Shown: positions 8,991 through 17,816, numbered from the stretch's first letter. The stretch is 64,000 nucleotides of DNA from an uncultured Novosphingobium sp. (GCA_946886365.1 CAMPIM010000001.1:1-64000); one strand, 5' to 3'. The notes: generated by a model from the letters alone, not told the origin. Numbers and translations: made by a program.

Positions 8991-10487
8991 TCACCCCATG
9001 GTCGGGATGACGAAGGCGCTGTCGCCGGACGCGCCGCCATCGGGCCAGCGCTGGGTGATGGTTTTCACCTTCGTCCAGAATTTGATGCCTTCCATGCCGT
9101 GCTGGTTCGTGTCGCCAAAAGCAGAGCGCTTCCAGCCGCCGAATGTGTGATAAGCGACGGGCACCGGGATCGGCACGTTGATGCCGACCATGCCGACATT
9201 CACCCGCGCGGCGAATTCGCGCGCGGCGTGGCCGTTACGAGTGAAGATCGCGACGCCATTGCCATATTGATGCTGGCTGGGCAGGGCGAGCGCGTCCTCG
9301 AAGCTTTCGGCACGCACCATTTGCAGAACGGGGCCGAAAATCTCTTCCTGATAAGTCCGCATGCTGGGCTTGACCTGATCGAACAGTGTCGGGCCGACGA
9401 AGAAGCCCTGCTCATGCCCTTGCAGGGTGAAGCCTCGGCCATCGACGACCAACTCGGCACCTTCATCGATACCCATCTGGATATAGTTTTCGATCTTCGC
9501 CTTGTGCGCGGCGGTGACAACCGGGCCATAATGCGCTTCGGGATCGGTCGAAACGCCGACGCGCAGCGCTTGAATGGCGGGGATCAGCTTTTCGCGAAGG
9601 GCAAGGGCGGTCTTCTCGCCCACCGGCACCACGACGGGCAGCGCCATGCAGCGTTCGCCAGCAGAGCCGAAGGCTGCGCCCGCGAGGTCGTTGACGACCT
9701 GATCCAGATCGGCGTCCGGCATGACGATGCCATGGTTCTTCGCGCCGCCCATTGCCTGAACGCGCTTGCCGTTATCGACACCGCGCTTGTAGACATAATG
9801 GGCAATGTCGGAGGAGCCGACGAAGCTGATCGCGCCGATGTCCGGATGATCGAGGATGGCATCGACCATTTCCTTGTCGCCCTGCACGACCTGCAGAATG
9901 CCTTCGGGCAGACCGGCTTCAAGGAAAAGTTCGGCGAGGCGCACGGGAACGGACGGATCGCGTTCGGAAGGCTTCATGATGAACGCATTGCCCGTCGCGA
10001 TCGCCACGCCCGACATCCACAGCGGGATCATGGCGGGGAAGTTGAAGGGCGTGATACCCGCGCCGATGCCGATCGGCTGGCGCATGGAATAGACGTCGAT
10101 GCCCGGACCTGCGCCCTGCGTATATTCGCCCTTCAGCGCATGGGGGATGCCGCAGCAAAATTCGATAACTTCCAGCCCGCGCTGAATATCGCCGCGCGAA
10201 TCCGCGATCACCTTACCATGTTCGGACGAAAGCAGATGGGCGAGTTCGTCCATATGCTTCTCGACCAGCGTCTTGAAGTTGAACATGACACGGGCTCGCC
10301 GCTGCGGATTGACTGCCGCCCAGGCGGGCTGGGCCGCCTTCGCCGCCTCTACCGCACGGTCGAGGAGGGCGCGGTCGCCCAGGGCCACACGGGCCTGAAC
10401 CTGCCCATCATTGGGATTGAACACATCACTGTAGCGCGGCGCTTCGCTGTTATGAGCAAAGGCGAGCTTGTGGGAAATTTCGCGCAT
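8991..10487 (-). CDS. mmsA: CoA-acylating methylmalonate-semialdehyde dehydrogenase
   Basis: A 498-residue aldehyde dehydrogenase. The catalytic Cys280 is in SAGERCMALPV, the motif of the CoA-dependent methylmalonate-semialdehyde branch, and TPFNFPAMIPLWM (about residues 146-158) lies in the cofactor site. It converts methylmalonate semialdehyde, NAD and CoA to propionyl-CoA, closing the valine route begun by the next two genes. It is the first gene of the leftward operon and is transcribed away from a LysR gene 104 bp off, which is probably its regulator. Confidence 0.95.
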   Translation of the reverse strand: MREISHKLAFAHNSEAPRYSDVFNPNDGQVQARVALGDRALLDRAVEAAKAAQPAWAAVNPQRRARVMFNFKTLVEKHMDELAHLLSSEHGKVIADSRGDIQRGLEVIEFCCGIPHALKGEYTQGAGPGIDVYSMRQPIGIGAGITPFNFPAMIPLWMSGVAIATGNAFIMKPSERDPSVPVRLAELFLEAGLPEGILQVVQGDKEMVDAILDHPDIGAISFVGSSDIAHYVYKRGVDNGKRVQAMGGAKNHGIVMPDADLDQVVNDLAGAAFGSAGERCMALPVVVPVGEKTALALREKLIPAIQALRVGVSTDPEAHYGPVVTAAHKAKIENYIQMGIDEGAELVVDGRGFTLQGHEQGFFVGPTLFDQVKPSMRTYQEEIFGPVLQMVRAESFEDALALPSQHQYGNGVAIFTRNGHAAREFAARVNVGMVGINVPIPVPVAYHTFGGWKRSAFGDTNQHGMEGIKFWTKVKTITQRWPDGGASGDSAFVIPTMG

Positions 10488-10511
10488 GGCACCCTCTCGA
10501 TGAGATTTGCC

Positions 10512-10533
10512 TTATCATGCCGAAAGGCGATAA
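10512..10533. promoter_or_regulatory. Inverted repeat between mmsA and lysR (possible operator)
   Basis: TTATC at 10512-10516 and GATAA at 10529-10533 form a perfect inverted pair with GCC/GGC inside, in the 104-bp divergent gap. It is 25 bp before the mmsA start codon, so it could be part of the mmsA promoter or an operator. Confidence 0.4.
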
Positions 10534-10553
10534 TGCATTCAATTCCCCTTTGT

Positions 10554-10570
10554 TGCAGAGTTGATCTGCA
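10554..10570. promoter_or_regulatory. Perfect palindrome, candidate LysR-type binding site
   Basis: TGCAGA-GTTGA-TCTGCA is a perfect 6-bp inverted repeat with a 5-bp spacer, 22 bp before the LysR start codon and 67 bp before mmsA. LysR-type regulators usually bind an interrupted palindrome of this size in the gap shared with the target they are transcribed away from, and repress themselves from it. The assignment is by position and symmetry only. Confidence 0.5.
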
Positions 10571-10591
10571 TTTTTGCATGGGTAGGACCGG

Positions 10592-11488
10592 ATGTTCGAT
10601 TGGGATGATTTGCGCATATTTCTGACGGTCGCGCGGCTGAAGAAGGTGGCTCCGGCGGCGCGGGCACTCGGCATTGATGCGACGACGATTTCCCGGCGCT
10701 TGGGGCGATTGTCGCAGGCGCTCGACGCGCAATTATTCGAACAGACTGGCGCAGAAAGGGCGCTGACGGAACATGGCGCCGCCTTGCTCCGCCATGCTGA
10801 AAGTATCGAAAGCGCTGCGATGTCGGCGATCGTCGATGTGAAGGGGGAAAGGCACAGTCTGAACGGGCAGGTGCGGCTGTCGGTTGCCGAGGGTTTTGGC
10901 CGGTGGATATTGGCCCCTGCGATCCCCGAATTTCACGCCCGCCATCCAGGCATCCGGCTGGACGTGATTACCGCGTCGGGATTTCTAAATCCGTCGAAAC
11001 GGGAAGCGGACATGGCGGTGATGCTGGCGCGGCCGCAACGGGGGCATTTGGCGGTGCGGAAGCTGGCTGACTACAAGCTGCACCTTTATGCGTCGCCCGG
11101 CTATCTCGCGGCGCGGGGTGTTCCAGTGTCGCGCGAGCGACTGCATGAGCATGTGCTGATCGGCTATGTGCCTGAGTTTCTCTATTCGCCGGAACTCGAC
11201 TATCTGGACGAGGTCTATGCGGGACTGGAAGCGTCGCTCCGGTCGAGCAGCATCGGCATGCAGCGCCAGTTGATACTGGATGGCGCCGGGATCGGCGTGC
11301 TGCCGGACTTCATCGTCGCGGATGATGAGAAGCTGGTGCGCCTTTTTCCAGAAGAGGTGGAGATTGCGCGATCCTTCTGGCTGGTGACGCATCCGGAAAT
11401 GACGAAGCTCGCCCGCATCCTCGCCGTGTCCGACATGCTGCGGGAAAGATCGGAAGAGCTGCTAGGCGGGGGCGCTCCGATCAGTTGA
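10592..11488 (+). CDS. LysR-family transcriptional regulator
   Basis: A 298-residue LysR protein. The winged helix-turn-helix fills residues 1-60 (WDDLRIFLTVARLKKVAPAA, then TTISRRLGRLSQAL), followed by a linker helix and a substrate-binding domain from about residue 88 that ends near 290. It belongs to the type whose N-terminus reads FDWDDLRIFL, common in sphingomonads. It is divergent from the mmsA operon and likely controls valine catabolism in response to a pathway intermediate. That target is an inference from position. Confidence 0.9.
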   Translation: MFDWDDLRIFLTVARLKKVAPAARALGIDATTISRRLGRLSQALDAQLFEQTGAERALTEHGAALLRHAESIESAAMSAIVDVKGERHSLNGQVRLSVAEGFGRWILAPAIPEFHARHPGIRLDVITASGFLNPSKREADMAVMLARPQRGHLAVRKLADYKLHLYASPGYLAARGVPVSRERLHEHVLIGYVPEFLYSPELDYLDEVYAGLEASLRSSSIGMQRQLILDGAGIGVLPDFIVADDEKLVRLFPEEVEIARSFWLVTHPEMTKLARILAVSDMLRERSEELLGGGAPIS

Positions 11489-11496
11489 AGCGCCCC
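11469..11496. terminator. Hairpin between convergent genes
   Basis: GGGGCGCT (11469-11476) and AGCGCCCC (11489-11496) make a perfect 8-bp stem with a 12-base loop across the lysR stop codon, just before the convergent gene ends at 11514. There is no T-run, so it is a weak terminator candidate usable from both sides. Confidence 0.4.
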
Positions 11497-11513
11497 AGAT
11501 CCAGTCGAGGACG

Positions 11514-12575
11514 TCAGGCGACCAGTCGTGGCTCGACCGGGTCCTGCGGCACGCCCTTGGGCGTTCCCACATCATAGACTCGGGTCAGCAGGCGAATGAA
11601 ATTGGTATCGTGCAGCGGATCGCTCGGCATCTCGAAGATCTCGCCCCGCGCGCGCAGGTCCTTCACGAATATCTCGAACGCCATGTCGGTCGTGATGTCG
11701 TCGCTATGGTCGCGCGAAATTCGCAGGTCGTTGAGGTCGGTGTAAACCTGCGCATTCCAATGGAGTAGCAGGCGAAATTCCTGCTCGGAGATCTTGGCCA
11801 CGACATCGTCGCCGGTCATGATCCGCCATCCGGCAGCCACATCGGGATCGGCCGACATGGTCGAATTGATCGCGAGGCCCACAGGTTTGCGCTGATCGAC
11901 CGGTCCGCAGCCCTGCGCGGTGTGGAACATCATTTCATTTTCGACCACGACGCCGCGTCCCCACATCGGCGCTTCGAGGCAGACCGGATCATTTTGCGGC
12001 CCGTTCGGCCAATAGTGGAAGCCGCCGCCGATCGAACCCTGATAATACCAGGCGATGACCTGCGCCTTTTTCGCCTGCCAGCGCCGGAACAGCCCGGACT
12101 TCGCCATGATGTTCAGCAGCCAGATCGGGCAGTTGACTTCGTATAGTCCGCGAAAATGCGTGCCATCGACATGCGGCGATCCGCCGGCCGAGCTTGGACC
12201 CTGAAGGTTGAACATTAGCTGGTCACATTCGACATAGGGCGTGTTCCAATAAGCGCGCGCCATGTCGAGGAACTTCTTGTTATAGAAGCAATCGTCCAGT
12301 TCCGGATAGCGATTGACGCCATTGTCGGCGAGGTAGCCCCGGAAAACCGGGTTCATGAACATCTCCCAGGTCGGCGTGAAGCCTTCTGGAATGGAGCCGG
12401 TGGATGTCGCGATCACCTCCTCGGGCGAAGCGAAATATTGCGCCAGGATCAGCGACCAGGGGCCTTCCCGGCGGACGACGTCCAGAACCCGCTGATGTTG
12501 GTCTTCGGTATAAAGATTTTCGACGATTCTGGGCGGCGCGACGGGCAGGAAAGTGGAAGCGACATCGGCGGGCAT
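11514..12575 (-). CDS. Putative non-heme iron dioxygenase-like protein (HxD...H)
   Basis: A 353-residue soluble protein that I cannot assign to a named enzyme. Its centre has GGSPHVDGTHFRG, with His135 and Asp137, and MMFHTAQGCGP with His218 followed by a QRKP segment (Arg229). This is the spacing of the iron-binding triad in phytanoyl-CoA-hydroxylase-like and other 2-oxoglutarate oxygenases on a double-stranded beta-helix fold. It has no signal peptide or membrane segment. GGAGAGAG stands just before the ATG. A TetR gene lies 103 bp upstream on the same strand and may regulate it. Substrate unknown; the iron-oxygenase call rests on the triad alone. Confidence 0.6.
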   Translation of the reverse strand: MPADVASTFLPVAPPRIVENLYTEDQHQRVLDVVRREGPWSLILAQYFASPEEVIATSTGSIPEGFTPTWEMFMNPVFRGYLADNGVNRYPELDDCFYNKKFLDMARAYWNTPYVECDQLMFNLQGPSSAGGSPHVDGTHFRGLYEVNCPIWLLNIMAKSGLFRRWQAKKAQVIAWYYQGSIGGGFHYWPNGPQNDPVCLEAPMWGRGVVVENEMMFHTAQGCGPVDQRKPVGLAINSTMSADPDVAAGWRIMTGDDVVAKISEQEFRLLLHWNAQVYTDLNDLRISRDHSDDITTDMAFEIFVKDLRARGEIFEMPSDPLHDTNFIRLLTRVYDVGTPKGVPQDPVEPRLVA

Positions 12576-12678
12576 AGGCTCTCTCCAGCAAGTAATTTCC
12601 CGGCGCGAACGGCAGGGTCTGAAGACGGGAATATCCCATCACCGCTTCGCTGGCAATAATTTCCGAAAATATGTTCGA

Positions 12679-13374
12679 CTATTCGCCGCGCCGTGCGGCC
12701 ACTCCGTCGAGCGCCAGCGCCAATGTGGTGCGCCAGCGGGGGAGGGCGGTGTCGGCATAGCGGTCAGGATGCGCGGCGATGACCGGTACGTCTTCCGCCG
12801 AACGCTGCCTGATCGAGGAGCGCACGGCTTCGCGATATTCCGCTTCGCCGCCCGCAACCGCGCGGGCATAGGAGGAGAGGAACGCGCCCCCGAGCACGAT
12901 CAGGTCGATGGAGCGCAGCAGGTCCAGCGCGTCGGGCAGGTCGAACCCGCGTGCTAGCATGGCTTGCAGCCATTGTTCGGAACTGTCGATCTCGACCGCT
13001 GGTCCCAAATTGCCGCTGACGAGGGTGGATACAAGCTGCCCTTCCTCCACCAGCTTATGCAGCGCTTCGGCATATTGGGTGGCATATTCACGCCAGGATT
13101 GGCCCTCATCCTCCGGGAAGGCAGCGGCCCCTGAAGCACGCTGCGCTGCAAGCCGCACCAATTCCTTGCGGCCGGTGACATAGGTGTACAGCACCGCCGG
13201 GCGGACGCCGAGCCGATCGGCAAGCGCCGCGATCCTGAGGCCATCGAGCCCCATGTCGATCGCGGCGTCGAGTATTTGAGACAAGGTCAACCGGCGCGGC
13301 CGCCCGACAGTGCGGGGAGTGGGTGGCGGCCCCTCCACCTTAACAGAGGAAGATTCAAGATTGCTGCTGCTCAT
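12679..13374 (-). CDS. TetR-family transcriptional regulator
   Basis: About 231 residues. After a polar, Pro/Ser-rich leader comes the TetR DNA-binding domain (GRPRRLTLSQILDAAIDMG, then LADRLGVRPAVLYTYV as the recognition helix), followed by an all-helical ligand domain. The GRPRRL start and the HTH are typical of the family. The frame is open a further 82 codons upstream; the Met at 13374 was chosen because it leaves a normal-length leader, but ATG 13386 or 13458 are possible and none has a clear ribosome binding site. It is followed on the same strand by the oxygenase-like gene, its most likely target. Confidence 0.82.
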   Translation of the reverse strand: MSSSNLESSSVKVEGPPPTPRTVGRPRRLTLSQILDAAIDMGLDGLRIAALADRLGVRPAVLYTYVTGRKELVRLAAQRASGAAAFPEDEGQSWREYATQYAEALHKLVEEGQLVSTLVSGNLGPAVEIDSSEQWLQAMLARGFDLPDALDLLRSIDLIVLGGAFLSSYARAVAGGEAEYREAVRSSIRQRSAEDVPVIAAHPDRYADTALPRWRTTLALALDGVAARRGE

Positions 13375-13575
13375 GGCCCGACCCATAGCGTTGGAAGGAT
13401 CAGCCGTCGATCCGGTGGCACGGCGCAAAGGAGGCGGTGGAGGATGATTGATCCGCATAATTATGGGCGCTTCACGACATAAATTGGGGCTGATGACGCA
13501 CCGGCGCCTGCGGTAGGCATCGGCGGCCGAGAGGGGGCAGGGTATAAGGCTTTTGGAGAGGCAGGAGAGAAATCG

Positions 13576-13956
13576 GTGGGGACAAGTTTGGTCCATCTCA
13601 TTGGAGTGGCAAGCCGACATGCACTGGATGGTGCCTGGCCAAAGTTCCGACGATCGTTCGCCGGATGCGGTTGCTCGCAGAACTGAAGGAACATGGCGTT
13701 CAGCTCTATCCGGCGTCGAGCGCCATCCGGATCGAGCGCGACGCTGTCCGCTTCATCGACAAGGGCGGAGCGGAGCAGGCTGCCGCCGCCGACCATGTGA
13801 TCGTCGCGAAGGGCGCGACGGGTGACCTGACGCTCGCCGATTAGGTTGCAGGCGCAGCGCTTTACTGTTCACGTCGTCGGCGATGCCAAAGGGGTTGGTT
13901 ATATCGAAGGCGCAATGCGCGGCGCTGCACAGGCGGTGGAGGCGATAGCCGGGTGA
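13576..13956 (+). pseudogene. Decayed C-terminal end of an NADH:flavin oxidoreductase (FadH-like)
   Basis: Three stretches in different frames join into one recognisable protein tail: VHLIGVASRHALDGAWPKF from 13585 on, TIVRRMRLLAELKEHGVQLY up to HVIVAKGATGDLTLAD, and FTVHVVGDAKGVGYIEGAMR followed by GAAQAVEAIAG and TGA at 13954-13956. This is the NAD(P)/FAD-binding end of old-yellow-enzyme-type oxidoreductases with a fused dinucleotide domain. A frameshift near 13640 and a second break with a stop near 13843 interrupt it, and the N-terminal FMN barrel is absent. It is therefore a relic left by a deletion, not a working gene. Confidence 0.7.
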
Positions 13957-14032
13957 AGGCCCGGTCTGTTTTCAAACGGAGCCAGCGGAGGAATGCGCGC
14001 TGTGGTCCGCAAACATCGATGATCGAGGCCAT

Positions 14033-16096
14033 ATGAACCAGACTGATACACGCTTTTCCTTTCAGGATGCGGAGCCTGCCCCGTCAGGCGGCGGCAATGG
14101 GACGCGCGGGAAGAAGGGGCGTCCTGGCTGGCGCCGCGCCGCGCTGATCGGTGCTGGCGCTGTCGCGGTGCTGGGTGGAGGATATTGGGCCTATAGCGCC
14201 AACCTGTTCCGGGCCAAGCCAGCGATCGATTATTCCGGGCCGACGGCGGGCTGGAGCTTTTATGGCGGGGACGCGGGCGGGACGCGCTATTCGCCGCTGA
14301 CGCAGATCACGCCTGAAAATGTCTGGGCGCTGAAGCCTGCATGGACCTATCATATCGGCATGGTCACGGCGCCGGAGCCGCTTTCCCCGACATTCCAGGC
14401 GACGCCGATCATTGCGGAAAACCGGCTTTATCTCTGCTCCGGCAATGGCCGCATCGCGGCGGTAGACCCGGAAACCGGCAAGCAAATCTGGGCGAAGCAG
14501 CCAAGCTCGGACAATTTCAGCACCTACCTGCTGAATTGCCGTGGCGTCACCTATGCGCGTGACGAGAGCGTGCCAGCAGGCGCTGAATGCGCGGGACGGA
14601 TTTTTGCCGGGACGCTGGACGGGCGGCTGGTGGCGCTCGATTCTGCCACGGGTCGCGAGTGCCGCTCCTTCGGGCACAATTCAGTGGTCGATCTGAAGCC
14701 GGGTCTGGGCAAGATAGAGCGGGGCGACTTATCGATCTCTTCACCGCCCGTCGTGATCGGCAATGCCATCGTCGTGAATGGACGGCTTACCGACAATATG
14801 CGGGTAGACATGCCCGCTGGAGCGATCCGGGCGTTCGACATTCATTCTGGCAAGCCCCTCTGGTCCTGGAACGGCCTTCCGCCGGGGATGAGTGATGCGC
14901 AGAACGCGCCAAAGGGCGAGCAATTCGTGCGGAGGACGCCCAATAGCTGGGCGCCCATGGCGGTCGATCCCAAGCTTAACCTTGTCTATGTGCCCATGGG
15001 CAACGCGCCGCCCGACCACTATGCCGCCAACCGGGCGGGCCTCGACTATTATGCAAGTTCGGTCGTGGCGCTCGATGGGACGACAGGTCAGGTCAAGTGG
15101 CGGTTCCAGACGGTTCATAACGACGTGTGGGATTATGACATTCCCGCGCAGCCGGTGTTGTTTGACCTGCCCACGGCGAACGGGCCTGTCCCCGCGCTCG
15201 CGCAGACCACGAAGGTCGGGCATATCTTCATCCTCGACCGGCGTACCGGCAAGCCGATCTTCCCCGTGGTCGAACGCCCCGTACCGCAGGAGGGCAAGGT
15301 CCCGGGCGAAAAACTGTCGCCGACCCAGCCATTTCCCGCAAATCCGGCGTTCATCGTCCGCGATCCGGATCTGCGCGAAGAAGATATGTGGGGCTTTACC
15401 CCCTATGACAAATATAAGTGCCGGGAGCTGTTCCGATCCGTGAACTATAAGGGCGTTTTCACCCCTCCCTCGACAAAGGGATGGCTGCAATGGCCAAGCT
15501 TTGAGGGCGCGTCCAACTGGGGTGGCGTGACCGTTGACCCGCAGCGCGGTATCCTGATCGCCAACACGACGCAGGTGGGCGCGATCATGAAGCTGATCCC
15601 GCAGGCCGAAATCGCGTCCCGCACCGCTGCGGGAGAGGCCATCCTGCCGACCAAGGGCGCGCCCTACGGCCTGCAACTGAAGCCCATGCTGTCTCCCTTT
15701 GGCGCGCCATGCAACCGGCCGCCTTGGGGCCGCCTGACCGCGATCGACCTGAAGGCTGGCAGGACGCTGTGGAACGTGCCGCTTGGCACCACGCGCGACC
15801 AGGCGCCGCCGCCCATGTGGCTGAAGCTTGGCGTGCCCAACCTTGGCGGCAGCCTCGCCACGGCTTCGGGGCTGGTGTTCCTTGGGGCGACCACGGACAA
15901 TTATCTGCGGGCCTATGAAATCGCGTCCGGCAAGGTCATCTGGCGCGTTCGCTTGCCAGCGGGCGGGCAGGCGACGCCGATGACCTACCGGCTGAAGAAG
16001 TATGGCCGCCAATATGTCGTGATCGCTGCGGGTGGGCATAAATTCCTTGGCACGAAGCTTGGCGACTCTCTGGTCGCTTACGCCTTGCCGAAATAA
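14033..16096 (+). CDS. Membrane-anchored PQQ-dependent dehydrogenase (glucose/quinate dehydrogenase type)
   Basis: A 687-residue quinoprotein. One transmembrane helix at about residues 35-54 (RRAALIGAGAVAVLGGGYWA) anchors it, instead of the five helices of classical membrane glucose dehydrogenase. From residue 66 an eight-bladed propeller follows, with repeated AVDPETGKQIW-type tryptophan-docking motifs. HNDVWDYDIPAQP and the end AAGGHKFLGTKLGDSLVAYALP are hallmarks of the glucose/quinate dehydrogenase branch. It would oxidise a sugar or polyol in the periplasm and pass electrons to ubiquinone. No PQQ synthesis genes are near. Upstream is only a gene relic; an AraC gene follows 93 bp later. 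Substrate unknown. Confidence 0.88.
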   Translation: MNQTDTRFSFQDAEPAPSGGGNGTRGKKGRPGWRRAALIGAGAVAVLGGGYWAYSANLFRAKPAIDYSGPTAGWSFYGGDAGGTRYSPLTQITPENVWALKPAWTYHIGMVTAPEPLSPTFQATPIIAENRLYLCSGNGRIAAVDPETGKQIWAKQPSSDNFSTYLLNCRGVTYARDESVPAGAECAGRIFAGTLDGRLVALDSATGRECRSFGHNSVVDLKPGLGKIERGDLSISSPPVVIGNAIVVNGRLTDNMRVDMPAGAIRAFDIHSGKPLWSWNGLPPGMSDAQNAPKGEQFVRRTPNSWAPMAVDPKLNLVYVPMGNAPPDHYAANRAGLDYYASSVVALDGTTGQVKWRFQTVHNDVWDYDIPAQPVLFDLPTANGPVPALAQTTKVGHIFILDRRTGKPIFPVVERPVPQEGKVPGEKLSPTQPFPANPAFIVRDPDLREEDMWGFTPYDKYKCRELFRSVNYKGVFTPPSTKGWLQWPSFEGASNWGGVTVDPQRGILIANTTQVGAIMKLIPQAEIASRTAAGEAILPTKGAPYGLQLKPMLSPFGAPCNRPPWGRLTAIDLKAGRTLWNVPLGTTRDQAPPPMWLKLGVPNLGGSLATASGLVFLGATTDNYLRAYEIASGKVIWRVRLPAGGQATPMTYRLKKYGRQYVVIAAGGHKFLGTKLGDSLVAYALPK

Positions 16097-16106
16097 GCTC
16101 GGGCGG

Positions 16107-16136
16107 GCGGCGGCTGATCAATCTTGTCGCCGCCGC
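16107..16136 (+). terminator. GC-rich hairpin after the PQQ dehydrogenase
   Basis: GCGGCGGC (16107-16114) pairs with GCCGCCGC (16129-16136) over a 14-base loop, 11 bp after the stop codon, followed by GTCTTTCC rather than a clean T-run. It may end or weaken transcription into the AraC gene. Confidence 0.35.
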
Positions 16137-16189
16137 CGCGTCTTTCCCATAAGAGAGGAGGAAGACTCGCCACGCATATTGCGCGGCGG

Positions 16190-17071
16190 ATGGAGAGCGC
16201 AGAAGTGCACGAATATGTCACCTGGACAGAGGAGCGTCTTGCCACGTCTCGCATCCCCGGTGTCGTCGTTCGGCTGAACCTTCCGCACGGGGGGAGTTTC
16301 CCACAGCATCTCGCAGGACGGGAGCCTACTCATCAGGTCGGCATGTGGACGTCGAGCATTTATAGGCCGCGCGGCCGGTTTCGCTACGCCACCCAGTCCC
16401 ACTATCATGAATTGAAGCAGGCTACCTTTGTCCCCGCCGACATAGACTGGATCGCCGAAGTTGAAAATTCCGGTCCCCTGAAGCCCGCAATTTTCTGCGA
16501 TTTCGAAAAGGAATATTTCAACGAGACCACGGGTATAGAGCCGCTCAACCATGTCGAGCAGCTGCTATATTGCGAGAATGGGAATGTCTCTCAACAGGCG
16601 TTGAAGCTTCTTGCAGATGAGCTTCGCGCGCCCGGTTTTTCCCATGCCGTGAAGGTGGATTCCTTGTGCCGGTTGATCCTCGTGGAATTGGTGCGGCAGC
16701 TTGACGATACGCACACCAATGCGCGCGCTGGCGAGGGTGGTAAGCTCGCCTCATGGCAGCTTCGTCGGATCCGCGATATTGTGGAAACCGTCGAAGGAAG
16801 GCCGATCACCGTCCGCCAATTGGCCGATGAATGCGGTATCAGCGCGCCGCATTTGCGTCGCCTGTTCAAGGCCAGCACGGGAACTTCCGTCAGCGCCTAT
16901 GTCGATGGCATTCGCCTTGAAAGGGCAAAGACACTCCTCGCCGACCGATCGCTTCCCTTGAAAGGGATAGCGCACCGTCTGGGCTTCGCGAATGCCAGCG
17001 CCTTTTCAGCGGCATTCAAGCGTGAGGCCGGAAGCAGTCCGAACCGATATCGTCAACAGATCGCGTCCTGA
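16190..17071 (+). CDS. AraC-family transcriptional regulator
   Basis: About 293 residues. The C-terminal 100 residues carry the two helix-turn-helix motifs of AraC/XylS: PITVRQLADECGISAPHLRR and the second HTH LKGIAHRLGFANASAFSAAF, ending in the family motif SPNRYRQ. The N-terminal half is a ligand-sensing region with no clear match. The strong purine-rich stretch at 16151-16164 is too far from ATG 16190 to be its ribosome binding site, and the frame stays open back to a TTG at 16124, so the start is uncertain. It follows the PQQ dehydrogenase gene on the same strand and may regulate it. Confidence 0.82.
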   Translation: MESAEVHEYVTWTEERLATSRIPGVVVRLNLPHGGSFPQHLAGREPTHQVGMWTSSIYRPRGRFRYATQSHYHELKQATFVPADIDWIAEVENSGPLKPAIFCDFEKEYFNETTGIEPLNHVEQLLYCENGNVSQQALKLLADELRAPGFSHAVKVDSLCRLILVELVRQLDDTHTNARAGEGGKLASWQLRRIRDIVETVEGRPITVRQLADECGISAPHLRRLFKASTGTSVSAYVDGIRLERAKTLLADRSLPLKGIAHRLGFANASAFSAAFKREAGSSPNRYRQQIAS

Positions 17072-17204
17072 CGTCGCCAGTTGTCGAACGGCCTGTCGGC
17101 GCCGTCAGCGCAACGGGTCCAAAAATGCTGTGCAGCCTCCCGTGGTAAGAAGGAACGCCTGGACCGAAGGCGCGTTTGCGTCCTGAATTTCAGGGAGAAT
17201 GAAA

Positions 17205-17816
17205 ATGGCGCGTATCACGTCGATGGTCCTGGCCGCAGGATTGACGCTGGCGGCCTGTAATCAGGCGAGTGAGCAGCGCAATGCCGACGCATTGAATGCG
17301 GCGAAGAACGTTGCTGAAAATGCTGGCGACGGGGTCGAGAAGGCGGCGGAGAACGCAATCGATGCATTGAAACCAACCCCTGATGCGCAGGATTTCGTGA
17401 ACCTCGCAGCCAGGAGCGATGCGTTCGAGATTGCGGCTGCGAAGCTGGCTTCCGCCAACGCCACGTCCGCTGAGGTAAAGGCCTTCGCCGTTCAGATGAT
17501 CAAGGCCCACTCTGAGTCCACTGCGAAGATCAAGGCGGCAGCGGGCAAGGCACGGCCTGCTGTTATGCCCAACCCTGACCTTACCGATGGGCAGAAGAAG
17601 GATTTGGACGAACTGCGTCGGAAGAAAGGGGCGGCGTTTGACGAGGAATATATCGATGGCCAGGTCGATGCGCATGAAGACGCTCTTGCGCTGATGCGTT
17701 CCTATGCGTCAGGTGGGACGGACGCGGTTCTAAAGGCGACCGCGGGTGAGATCGCTCCGGTGGTAGAGGGACATCTGAAAATGGCGCGGGCGCTGGAGAG
17801 CAAGACTGATAAGTGA
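17205..17816 (+). CDS. DUF4142-domain lipoprotein
   Basis: 203 residues. The N-terminus MARITSMVLAAGLTLAAC is a lipoprotein signal with the lipobox LAAC, so the mature protein would be anchored through a lipidated Cys at residue 18. After an Ala/Asn-rich linker, residues about 60-200 form the helical DUF4142 domain (QDFVNLAARSDAFEIAAAKL, then VKAFAVQMIKAHSESTAKI). DUF4142 proteins are ferritin-like helical proteins of the cell envelope with unknown function. AGGGAG lies seven bases before ATG 17205; the ATG at 17199 is too close to it. Convergent with the OmpA-family gene, with a shared terminator. Confidence 0.85.
   Translation: MARITSMVLAAGLTLAACNQASEQRNADALNAAKNVAENAGDGVEKAAENAIDALKPTPDAQDFVNLAARSDAFEIAAAKLASANATSAEVKAFAVQMIKAHSESTAKIKAAAGKARPAVMPNPDLTDGQKKDLDELRRKKGAAFDEEYIDGQVDAHEDALALMRSYASGGTDAVLKATAGEIAPVVEGHLKMARALESKTDK

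Noticed and set aside
9099..10625. A 508-codon open frame on the plus strand, opposite mmsA
   Set aside because: It is the antisense shadow of mmsA: high GC and third-position bias keep the frame open, the translation has no family similarity, and mmsA has all its catalytic motifs.
12280..12642. A 120-codon minus-strand frame overlapping the start of the oxygenase-like gene
   Set aside because: It is the oxygenase-like gene read one base off; the main frame has the better start and ribosome binding site.
14741..16039. A 432-codon open frame on the minus strand opposite the PQQ dehydrogenase
   Set aside because: Low-complexity Arg/His-rich translation without similarity; the plus-strand protein carries the conserved PQQ-binding motifs.
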